From assembly GCA_036271855.1 (NCBI GenBank), contig DATAZV010000266.1, positions 1-6,099 of the forward strand: a stretch of 6,099 nt of DNA, given 5' to 3'. Positions 1 to 5,431 of the stretch are shown here, one piece after another. Position 1 is the first letter of the stretch, and every line of letters begins with the position of its first letter. The notes beneath the pieces are model-generated. The model did no database searches. It was not told where the DNA came from and saw only the letters and a list, made by a program, of their open reading frames with translations. The translations under genes and the position numbers were made by a program. The DNA comes from JAQGMJ01 sp036271855 (GTDB lineage Bacteria; Pseudomonadota; Gammaproteobacteria; Burkholderiales; JAEUOS01).

Positions 1-923
1 CTGGCGTGGTCTACAGCCTGGCGTACGGCGACCAGCCTGCGCTGATCTGCGACCTGGTCGACTGGGCGCGTGCCTGCGGCTTCTCCGTGGTGGCCGCGGG
101 GCGTGGCCACAAGTGGCTGCCGCATTTCTCGCAATCGACGCCGGAGACGGTGTGGGGCTATTACGGCCTGACGCCGGAGACCGCGCGCATCGGTGGGCTG
201 AATCCGAAGATGTTCAATTCCTTTCTCGATGGCTCCAAGCCCTCGATCGAAAGTACGGCCGTGTGCAACGCCACCGGTCTGATCGCGCCGCCCGACGGCC
301 TGCTCTATCCGCCGGCCTCGGTGGACGACATTCCCTTTGTCTGCCGTCCCATCAGCGAAGGCGGCGTGTTGCACCAGAAGGGCCAGGTCGAAGTCATCTC
401 CTCGCTGGAGAAGGACGGCCGCGCGATTCCCTACGACATCCGCTTCGGCGTGTTCGTGGTGTTCGAAGGTGACACCGAGTACGTGCGTAATTGCTTCAAG
501 GAGTACATGGTGCGCACCGACCCCAGTGGCCGTTATGCCTGCCTGTACAAGCGCTGGCACCTGATTGGGCTGGAGGTTGGCATCTCGGTGGCTTCAGTCG
601 GCCTGCGCCGTGAACCTACCGGTGTGGCCACTTGCTGGAACGCCGATGTGGTGGCCACCGCCAAACGCGACCTGGTTCCCGGCGAAATGCTCGACGGCGA
701 GGGCGGCTACACCGTCTGGGGCAAGTTGTTCCAGGCACAGAAGTCGGCGAGCGTCGGCGGCCTGCCGCTGGGCCTGGCGCACAACGTCAAGGTAACGCGT
801 CCGGTGAAGCAGGGCCAGAGCCTGACCTGGGCCGACGTGGCGATGGACGAGACTTCCTCGGCCTACAAGACGCGCCGCGAGATGGAGTCGATGTTCGCCG
901 GCGGCTTGAAAAAGGCGGCTTGA
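1..923 (+). CDS. Homoserine dehydrogenase-like NAD(P)-dependent oxidoreductase with C-terminal SAF domain, 5' truncated
   Basis: The reading frame is already open at the window edge (first full codon at 3) and ends in TGA at 921-923, so about 307 C-terminal residues are visible. The GTG at 6 is an internal valine, not a start. From memory of the family (COG4091, usually about 430-450 residues), the missing part is the N-terminal Rossmann NAD(P)-binding region. Family-typical stretches are visible: VVYSLAYGDQPALICDLVDW at the start, VWGYYGLTPE and NPKMFNSFLDG further on, and GGVLHQKGQVEVISSLEKDG in the middle. The C-terminal part (about bases 640-870) looks like a SAF domain, with VVATAKRDLVPGEMLDGEGG and then a second basic/acidic strand segment. 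Family members are annotated as predicted oxidoreductases, often in sugar-acid or amino-acid catabolic loci; the substrate here is unknown. Upstream genes that might reveal the pathway are outside the window. The family call is firm, the function is not. Confidence 0.85.
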   Translation, partial: GVVYSLAYGDQPALICDLVDWARACGFSVVAAGRGHKWLPHFSQSTPETVWGYYGLTPETARIGGLNPKMFNSFLDGSKPSIESTAVCNATGLIAPPDGLLYPPASVDDIPFVCRPISEGGVLHQKGQVEVISSLEKDGRAIPYDIRFGVFVVFEGDTEYVRNCFKEYMVRTDPSGRYACLYKRWHLIGLEVGISVASVGLRREPTGVATCWNADVVATAKRDLVPGEMLDGEGGYTVWGKLFQAQKSASVGGLPLGLAHNVKVTRPVKQGQSLTWADVAMDETSSAYKTRREMESMFAGGLKKAA

Positions 924-927
924 GCCG

Positions 928-958
928 TTGATGATGCGGGCCGCGCGTGGCGTAGAAT
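928..958 (+). promoter_or_regulatory. Candidate sigma70-type promoter for the DUF2252 gene
   Basis: The 134-base gap between the SAF-domain gene and the DUF2252 gene contains TAGAAT (953-958), a 5/6 match to the -10 consensus, preceded by TTGATG (928-933), a 4/6 match to the -35 consensus. The spacer is 19 bases, longer than the ideal 17, so the -35 is the weaker half. A transcript from here would have a leader of roughly 90 bases before the ATG at 1058. This is a pattern match only. Confidence 0.35.
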
Positions 959-1046
959 TCACGTGCCGCTGCCCGCTTGGTTGGTGATGCAGGCATGGCA
1001 GCATGCGCCGGGCGCGCGCGTGCGACAAAAGCAACAAGAACCGGCC

Positions 1047-1052
1047 AAGGAA
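1047..1052 (+). promoter_or_regulatory. Ribosome binding site fixing the DUF2252 start
   Basis: AAGGAA lies 5 bases before the ATG at 1058. It supports that ATG over the in-frame TTG at 977, which would add 27 residues rich in Ala and Arg that do not look like the family. Confidence 0.7.
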
Positions 1053-1057
1053 TCGCA

Positions 1058-2449
1058 ATGCCCGCGAAGATCAGTGTCTACGAACGCGTCCTGCAACAAC
1101 AGGCGGGGCGCGAGCCGGTGCGCCTGGCGAAAAAGCTCGACCTGATCGCCGGCGACCCCTTCGCGTTTTTTCGCGGCACCGCCGAGTTGTTCTATGAATC
1201 CCTGCCGGCGGTGCGCCTGCTGCACGACTCGCCACTGGTGCTGTGCTGCGGCGACCTGCATCTGGAAAACCTGGGCAGCTTTCGCGGCGCCAACCGCCTG
1301 GTCTATTTCGACCTCAATGATTTCGACGAAGCCTGTGTCGCGCCGCTGGCTTTCGAGGTGACGCGCTTCGTCTCCAGCATCCACGCAGGCGCTGCATCAC
1401 TGAGCCTTTCGGAAAAGCAGGCGGACCGTCTCTCCAGATCTTTCGTGACCCGTTATGCGCAGGTGCTCGCCGTGGGCAAGCCGGCCTGGCTGGAGCGCCT
1501 GACGGCGCGCGGGCTGGTCAAGCAACTGCTGGAAGGCCTGCGCGAGCGCCACCGCAATACCTTGCTGGGCGAGCGCACGCGGGTAAAAAACGGCGTGCGC
1601 AAATTGCGCGAGGACGGCAAGCGCATCCTCGCCATTTCGGCGAAGGAAAAAAAGCATGTGGCCGCCTGTCTCAAGGTTTACGCCGGCAAGCAGGCCGACC
1701 CGCGCTTCTACCGCGTGCTCGACATCGGCGCCCGGGTGGCGGGCAACGGCAGCCTCGGCTTGCCGCGCTACATCGTGCTGGTGGCCGGACACGGCGGACC
1801 TGACGGCCAGTACTTGCTTGACCTGAAGGCGGCCAACCCCTCGGCCCTGGCGGCGCATGCACCCTGCAAGCAGCCGGCCTGGCGTGTCGAAGGCGAGCGC
1901 GTCACCGGCGTGCAGAAGGTGATGGTGGCGATGGCGCCGGCCCTGCTGGCGCCGGTGATGCTGCACGGTGAATCCTTCGTGCTCAAGGAACTGCAGCCGA
2001 CGGCCGACCGCCTCGATCTCGATGCCACCCGCGGCGACCTGCTGACCCTGACCGAAGTGATCGAAGATATGGCACAGCTCACCGCCTGGGCGCAGTTGCG
2101 CGGCTGCGCGCGCTACGGTGCCGCCTTGCCGGAAGATTTGATGCGCTTCGGCGCGCGCGGCGACTGGCAGGCGCCCTTGCTCAAGGCCGCGCGCGTTGCA
2201 GCTGAGCGCAACCTCACTCAGTGGCAGGCTTTTCGCGCCGAGCATTTGCAGCGTGCGCTGCGCGGTGCAGGCAAGCCCGCTGACGAAGTGGTGGGGCACG
2301 GCGCGGGCGAGAAGGGTGCGGCCAAAAAGGAGAAGGTCAAATCCAAGGGCAAGGCAACGTCCAGGGCCATGATCAAGGGCAAAGGCAATATCAAGGCCCA
2401 ACCAAAATCCGCGAAGGCCAAGGTCAAAGTCAAAGCAAAAGGACGTTGA
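1058..2449 (+). CDS. DUF2252 family protein (kinase-like motifs) with lysine-rich C-terminal tail
   Basis: 463 residues from the ATG at 1058, chosen for its ribosome binding site. DUF2252 hallmarks are clear: GDPFAFFRGT (residues 32-41), GDLHLENLGSF (65-75) and VYFDLNDFDEA (82-92), followed by a helical region (about 115-205), a glycine-rich segment VAGNGSLGLPRY (227-238), LLDLKAANPS (253-262) and FVLKELQP (307-314). GDxHxxN and NDFDE resemble the catalytic loop and metal-binding motif of aminoglycoside-phosphotransferase-like kinases; I infer D66, N71 and D88/D90 as the likely site. No biochemical role of the family is known to me. Residues 415-463 form a low-complexity tail with 16 lysines in 49 residues and only two acidic ones, probably disordered and possibly nucleic-acid or membrane binding. 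No signal peptide or membrane segment is seen, so it is probably cytoplasmic. The next gene follows after 67 bases with no terminator between, so read-through is possible. Confidence 0.88.
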   Translation: MPAKISVYERVLQQQAGREPVRLAKKLDLIAGDPFAFFRGTAELFYESLPAVRLLHDSPLVLCCGDLHLENLGSFRGANRLVYFDLNDFDEACVAPLAFEVTRFVSSIHAGAASLSLSEKQADRLSRSFVTRYAQVLAVGKPAWLERLTARGLVKQLLEGLRERHRNTLLGERTRVKNGVRKLREDGKRILAISAKEKKHVAACLKVYAGKQADPRFYRVLDIGARVAGNGSLGLPRYIVLVAGHGGPDGQYLLDLKAANPSALAAHAPCKQPAWRVEGERVTGVQKVMVAMAPALLAPVMLHGESFVLKELQPTADRLDLDATRGDLLTLTEVIEDMAQLTAWAQLRGCARYGAALPEDLMRFGARGDWQAPLLKAARVAAERNLTQWQAFRAEHLQRALRGAGKPADEVVGHGAGEKGAAKKEKVKSKGKATSRAMIKGKGNIKAQPKSAKAKVKVKAKGR

Positions 2450-2457
2450 GCGCGGCG

Positions 2458-2466
2458 TGCAATAAT
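2458..2466 (+). promoter_or_regulatory. Candidate extended -10 element before the GMC oxidoreductase gene
   Basis: TGC-AATAAT fits an extended -10 (TGn followed by a 5/6 match to TATAAT) in the 67-base gap after the DUF2252 gene. No convincing -35 lies at the right distance, but extended -10 promoters need it less. The leader would be about 45 bases. It may add to read-through from upstream. Confidence 0.3.
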
Positions 2467-2516
2467 CGGCGCTCCATTGGCGAATAAAAGCACGGCCGGA
2501 AAGATTCGGGACGCTG

Positions 2517-4133
2517 ATGCAATTCGATTACCTCATCGTCGGTGCGGGATCGGCCGGCTGCGTGCTGGCGGCGCGGCTTTCCGAAGACCCGGCGATCAGT
2601 GTCTGCCTGATCGAGGCCGGCAAGGGCGACGACTCGGCGCTGATCCGCACCCCGGCGGGCACGGCGCTGATGCTGCCGCTGAAAATCAACAATTGGGGTT
2701 TCGAGACCCTGCCGCAGGTGAGCCTGAACGGCCGCCGCGGTTACCAGCCGCGCGGCAAGGTGCTGGGCGGCACTTCCTCGATCAACGCGATGATCTACGC
2801 CCGTGGCCGCGCTTCCGACTACGACGCCTGGAGCCGCGATTTCGGCTGCGGCGGCTGGAGCTGGGCCGAGGTGCTGCCGTATTTCAAAAGGGCCGAACAC
2901 AACGAGCGCCTGCACGACGACTTGCATGGCCAGGGCGGCCCGCTCAACGTCACCGACCTCCGCGATCCCAACCCGTTCGGCACGGTTTTCCTGGAGGCAG
3001 CGTGCCAGGCCGGCTACCGCGAGGTGGAGGATTTCAACACCGGCATGCAGGAGGGAGTGGGGCGCTACCAGGTGACGCAGAAGGGCGGTGAGCGTTGCAG
3101 CGTGGCGCACGCCTATTTGCATCCCGCACGTGGCCGGCCCAATCTCACCGTGCTCACCGGGGCACTGACCCAGCGCGTGCTGTTCGAGGGCAAGCCGGGC
3201 CAGATGCGCGCGGCGGGGCTGCAGGTGGAGCTGGGCGGCAACACCGAAACCCTGCGCGCCACGCGCGAAGTGATTGTCGCCGCCGGCGCGCTGCAGAGTC
3301 CGCAATTGCTCATGTGTTCGGGCATCGGCCCGCGCGCGCACCTGCTGGAGCAGGGCATCAGGCCGGTGGCCGAGCTGTCCGGCGTCGGCCTCAACCTGCA
3401 GGACCATGTCGGTTACATCATCAACCGCCGCTGCCCTGCCGGTGACAAGCGGCTCGACCTCTGGGGCCTCTCGGTGGGCGGCGCCGCGCGCCTGTGGCGC
3501 GAATGGCGGCGTTACGGGCGCGAGCGCCGCGGCATGCTGGCGACCAATTTTGGCGAGACCGGTGGCTTCATCAAGACCCTGCCCGAACTTGCCGAGCCGG
3601 ACATCCAGTTGCATTTCGTCGCCGGCATGGTGGACGATCACGGCCGCCGCCAGCACCTGGGTCACGGCTACAGCCTGCACGCCTGCGTGCTCAACCCGCG
3701 CTCGCGGGGTGAGGTGCGCCTGGGCTCCGCCGACATGCGCGACGCGCCGCTGATCGACCCGGCATTCTTTTCCGATCTCGACGACCTCGAAACCCTGGTG
3801 CGCGGCTTTCGCGCCACGCGTGCCATCCTCGACGCACCGGCCTTCGCCCGCTGGCGCGGCGCGGAACTGCATACTGCCGGGCTCGCCAACGACAACGAGT
3901 TCGGCATCCGCGAAGCGCTGCGCGACCGTGCCGACTCCATCTATCATCCCGCCGGTACCTGCCGCATGGGCGACGACGGGGAGGCGGTGGTCGATGCGCA
4001 ATTGCGCGTGCGCGGGGTGGCCGGCCTGCGCGTCGTCGATGCCTCGGTGATGCCGACCCTGGTGTCGGGCAATACCAACGCCGCCGTGGTGATGATCGCG
4101 GAAAAGGCTGCCGACATGCTGCGCGCTGCCTGA
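2517..4133 (+). CDS. GMC family FAD-dependent oxidoreductase (choline/alcohol dehydrogenase-like)
   Basis: 538 residues, the usual length for bacterial choline-dehydrogenase/AlkJ-like enzymes, which oxidise an alcohol to an aldehyde using FAD. The N-terminal dinucleotide-binding motif is YLIVGAGSAG (residues 5-14), with the acidic ribose-binding end of the second strand at E33. GMC signature 1 is GKVLGGTSSINAMIY (80-94) and signature 2 is GALQSPQLLMCSGIG (257-271). The C-terminal catalytic pair is H477 in HPAGTCRMG and N521 in SGNTNA; the 44-residue spacing and His/Asn combination match choline oxidase/dehydrogenase relatives. There is no signal peptide, so it is probably cytoplasmic or peripheral to the inner membrane. 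The ATG at 2517 sits directly before the FAD motif, with a weak GGGA ribosome binding site 5 bases upstream. The substrate cannot be read from the sequence: there is no betaine aldehyde dehydrogenase, transporter or regulator beside it, so I do not call it betA or alkJ. Confidence 0.93.
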   Translation: MQFDYLIVGAGSAGCVLAARLSEDPAISVCLIEAGKGDDSALIRTPAGTALMLPLKINNWGFETLPQVSLNGRRGYQPRGKVLGGTSSINAMIYARGRASDYDAWSRDFGCGGWSWAEVLPYFKRAEHNERLHDDLHGQGGPLNVTDLRDPNPFGTVFLEAACQAGYREVEDFNTGMQEGVGRYQVTQKGGERCSVAHAYLHPARGRPNLTVLTGALTQRVLFEGKPGQMRAAGLQVELGGNTETLRATREVIVAAGALQSPQLLMCSGIGPRAHLLEQGIRPVAELSGVGLNLQDHVGYIINRRCPAGDKRLDLWGLSVGGAARLWREWRRYGRERRGMLATNFGETGGFIKTLPELAEPDIQLHFVAGMVDDHGRRQHLGHGYSLHACVLNPRSRGEVRLGSADMRDAPLIDPAFFSDLDDLETLVRGFRATRAILDAPAFARWRGAELHTAGLANDNEFGIREALRDRADSIYHPAGTCRMGDDGEAVVDAQLRVRGVAGLRVVDASVMPTLVSGNTNAAVVMIAEKAADMLRAA

Positions 4134-4141
4134 GACCATCG

Positions 4142-4175
4142 AAAAAAATCCGCCGGCAAAGCGGCGGATTTTTGT
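4142..4175 (+). terminator. Bidirectional rho-independent terminator between convergent genes
   Basis: AAAAATCCGCCG (4144-4155) and CGGCGGATTTTT (4162-4173) form a perfect 12-bp stem around a 6-base loop. The + strand has a T run in the right arm and a second T5 at 4181-4185. The - strand reads a seven-base T run from the A run at 4142-4148. It sits 8 bases after the GMC stop and about 17 bases beyond the stop of the leftward lipoprotein gene, so it can end transcription from both sides. Confidence 0.9.
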
Positions 4176-4191
4176 GGCTCTTTTTGTAACG

Positions 4192-4755
4192 CTATCTCGG
4201 CGGCGGGGGCGGCGGCGCCCCGGGAGGAGGAGGCGGTGGCTCGTTATAGCCAGGAGGAGGCTGGTTGTAGCCGGGCGGGGGCGGCGGTGCATAGGCCGGC
4301 GCCGGCTGCGTCTGGTAATTCACCCGGCCGCGCACTGCGACCTTGTTGCCCTTGGCGTACATGCACTGGGTGTAGCCGGCGTCGTAGCGCTGCTGCAGGT
4401 TGTAGGAGGACTGCTGGCCGGCGTTGGCGCCGATCAGGGCACCTGCCAGCAAGCCGACGCCCGCGCCGACGCCCGCGGCCTTACCGCTGTTGCCGATCGC
4501 CGCGCCCGCCAGGGCACCGACACCGGCGCCGACAGCCGCGCTTTTCACGCCGCTGTTGACCGCCGCATCGTTCGGGTTCTGCCCGTTCACCTGGGTGCTG
4601 GCGAACTGGCGGCAATCGTAATCATCGATGCGGAACTGATCGAAATTCTTGCCGCTGCCCGGCAGCGCCATGCTGCTCGGGCCCGACGGGGTGGTGACGC
4701 AACCGCCCAGCAGCAGGGCTGCGGAAAGCGGGGCCAAAATCAGGATGCGCTTCAT
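4192..4755 (-). CDS. Glycine-zipper outer-membrane lipoprotein with polyproline C-terminus
   Basis: 187 residues. The N-terminus is a lipoprotein signal, MKRILILAPLSAALLLGGC, with lipobox LGGC and lipidated Cys19. The residue after it is Val rather than Asp, which under the E. coli sorting rule favours the outer membrane. After a linker comes DDYDCRQFA (44-52), then two alanine/glycine hairpin-like segments (V75-G88 and V96-G109). These are near-identical 21-residue-offset repeats (12 of 14 positions match) of the glycine-zipper type, capable of membrane association or oligomerisation. YDAGYTQCMYAKGN (124-137) follows, and Cys48 and Cys131 could form a disulfide. The tail (157-186) holds runs of 5, 3, 6 and 6 prolines with PPPGYN units. 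The ATG at 4753-4755 has GAGG 9 bases upstream. The gene lies 15 bases after the secreted-protein gene and is almost certainly cotranscribed with it. Similar lipoproteins are usually left hypothetical; an envelope-integrity role is inference. Confidence 0.85.
   Translation of the reverse strand: MKRILILAPLSAALLLGGCVTTPSGPSSMALPGSGKNFDQFRIDDYDCRQFASTQVNGQNPNDAAVNSGVKSAAVGAGVGALAGAAIGNSGKAAGVGAGVGLLAGALIGANAGQQSSYNLQQRYDAGYTQCMYAKGNKVAVRGRVNYQTQPAPAYAPPPPPGYNQPPPGYNEPPPPPPGAPPPPPPR
4198..4287 (-). repeat. Proline-codon repeat tract encoding PPPGYN units and two six-proline runs
   Basis: The 3' end of the lipoprotein gene encodes PPPPPGYNQPPPGYNEPPPP and further prolines to the last residue but one. 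Mixed proline codons (CCG, CCC, CCT, CCA) show the amino-acid run is kept while the bases vary, so it is not simple slippage. The + (template) strand is correspondingly G-rich. Confidence 0.75.
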
Positions 4756-4770
4756 TTCACTTCGCCTCGA

Positions 4771-5154
4771 TTACGGTGCCGGACGCGGCGCCACTTGTTG
4801 CCAGCCGCCGGGGCACTCCTTCACATACGGGTAGTAGGAACGCGATGCCGCGCAGTAGTACCACGACGAACTTTGCGCCGGCGCCGGATCGGAATACTGC
4901 GGCTGCGGGCTTTGCTCGATATACGTCGGCGGCTGCACCTGTACGACGGCGGGGGGATAGTAGTACGGGGGCGGGTAGTAGCCGTAGCCATAGCCCGGGC
5001 CGACGTAGACGCCGAAACGCGGGCCGTAGTAGCCGTGATGCCAGGCCAGCGCCGGTGCGCTGACCAGGGTTGCGGCCGCGCCCAGTCCCAGGGCAAGGGC
5101 AATCGGCGCCGCGCGCAGTGCACGTTTTGCGTTGACGGAAAGTTGTTTGAACAT
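4771..5154 (-). CDS. Secreted Tyr/Pro-rich small protein with C-terminal two-cysteine WYYC motif
   Basis: 127 residues from the ATG at 5152-5154, which has AAGGAGG 5 bases upstream. A longer frame opens at 5223 but adds 23 residues without a ribosome binding site and buries the signal peptide. Residues 1-37 are a Sec signal: a basic N-region with K3, K10, R11 and R14, a hydrophobic core PIALALGLGAAATLV, and a likely cut after ALA before WHHGYYGP. The mature part is rich in Tyr, Pro and Gly (GPGYGYGYYPPPYYYPP, about 52-68), then a Gln/Pro/Ser linker, then WYYCAASRSYYPYVKECPGG (98-117) and WQQVAPRP. I recall this ending, with two Cys (101 and 114) and YYPYV between, from many uncharacterised proteobacterial exported proteins; a disulfide-closed loop in the periplasm is plausible. 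Function is unknown. It is the first gene of an operon with the glycine-zipper lipoprotein gene. Confidence 0.82.
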   Translation of the reverse strand: MFKQLSVNAKRALRAAPIALALGLGAAATLVSAPALAWHHGYYGPRFGVYVGPGYGYGYYPPPYYYPPAVVQVQPPTYIEQSPQPQYSDPAPAQSSSWYYCAASRSYYPYVKECPGGWQQVAPRPAP

Positions 5155-5159
5155 GTAGG

Positions 5160-5166
5160 CCTCCTT
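5160..5166 (-). promoter_or_regulatory. Strong ribosome binding site of the secreted small protein
   Basis: Read on the - strand, AAGGAGG is a near-perfect Shine-Dalgarno sequence 5 bases before the ATG at 5154. It decides the start in favour of the signal-peptide form and suggests high expression. Confidence 0.85.
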
Positions 5167-5245
5167 GACGCGATAAATCCATACTGTTGTCGAAAACCGG
5201 TCTGAATCCGACCACATTTCCATGACGATGATGAGACCACAAAGC

Positions 5246-5284
5246 AGTGTAAATAGGTCCCCGCATTTCGTAACACGATGTAAC
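5246..5284 (-). promoter_or_regulatory. Candidate regulated promoter of the envelope operon with GTTAC-N5-GTTAC tandem repeat
   Basis: On the - strand GTTAC (5284-5280), five bases, then GTTAC (5274-5270) form a direct repeat with a 10-base period, one helical turn. The stretch TACATCGTGTTACG is close to the RstA box I recall from enteric bacteria (TACATNTNGTTACA), and the layout resembles PhoP and CpxR boxes. Downstream, possible -10 elements TACACT (5251-5246) or TATTTA (5255-5250) would put the second half-site near the -35 region, as at activator-dependent promoters. A -10-like TATAGT (5288-5283) overlaps the upstream repeat and could instead make the site an operator. The factor is unknown and the promoter position is a guess. 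Confidence 0.35.
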
Positions 5285-5348
5285 TATATCGGGTTTAACG
5301 CCCTCTTTTTACGAGGTTTTTGCGATATGTCACATTTTCCCGGCTGAT

Positions 5349-5387
5349 CCGTCCATTGCGCCGCAATATCGGCGGCGCAAATGACGG
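5349..5387. other. Long imperfect intergenic hairpin downstream of the MOSC gene
   Basis: TTGCGCCGC (5356-5364) and GCGGCGCAA (5372-5380) pair perfectly around a 7-base loop. The stem continues outward through one-base bulges at 5353 and 5381 with CA/TG and CCGT/ACGG, giving about 15 base pairs. It begins about 45 bases past the MOSC stop on the - strand. There is no T run on either side, so it is not a standard intrinsic terminator; it could protect the mRNA 3' end, assist termination, or be an interspersed extragenic palindrome. Confidence 0.6.
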
Positions 5388-5431
5388 CCGCCCAAGGGAT
5401 ACATATGCAATCCGAGGGCCGGTGGAGGCGC

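Noticed and set aside
914..929. CGGC-TTGA-GCCG hairpin at the end of the first gene
   Set aside because: It is a 4-bp stem spanning the stop codon with no T run, too weak to call a terminator.
977..1057. An upstream TTG start adding 27 residues to the DUF2252 protein
   Set aside because: There is no ribosome binding site, while the ATG at 1058 has AAGGAA at ideal spacing and the extension is unlike the family.
1397..2401. A 334-residue open frame on the - strand opposite the DUF2252 gene
   Set aside because: It has no recognisable motif; the + strand encodes clear DUF2252 signatures over the same bases.
4195..4290. G-rich + strand as a possible G-quadruplex
   Set aside because: The G runs are mostly two bases long and follow from proline codons on the other strand; there is no regular set of four G3 tracts.
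2430..4292. A 620-residue open frame on the - strand opposite the GMC gene
   Set aside because: It is a shadow of GC-rich codon bias: the + strand frame has full GMC motifs, while this one has no recognisable domain, low-complexity Ala/Arg/His composition, and runs through the terminator.
4174..5205. A 343-residue open frame on the + strand across the envelope operon
   Set aside because: It is arginine-rich, with no domain and no ribosome binding site, and lies opposite two genes that have good starts and signal peptides.
5155..5223. A longer start for the secreted small protein at 5223
   Set aside because: The 23 extra residues would precede and bury a normal signal peptide, and the internal ATG has an AAGGAGG site.
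5301..5321. CCTC-TTTTTAC-GAGG followed by TTTTT, resembling a small terminator
   Set aside because: The stem is only 4 bp, and its T run serves the + strand, where no gene ends nearby.
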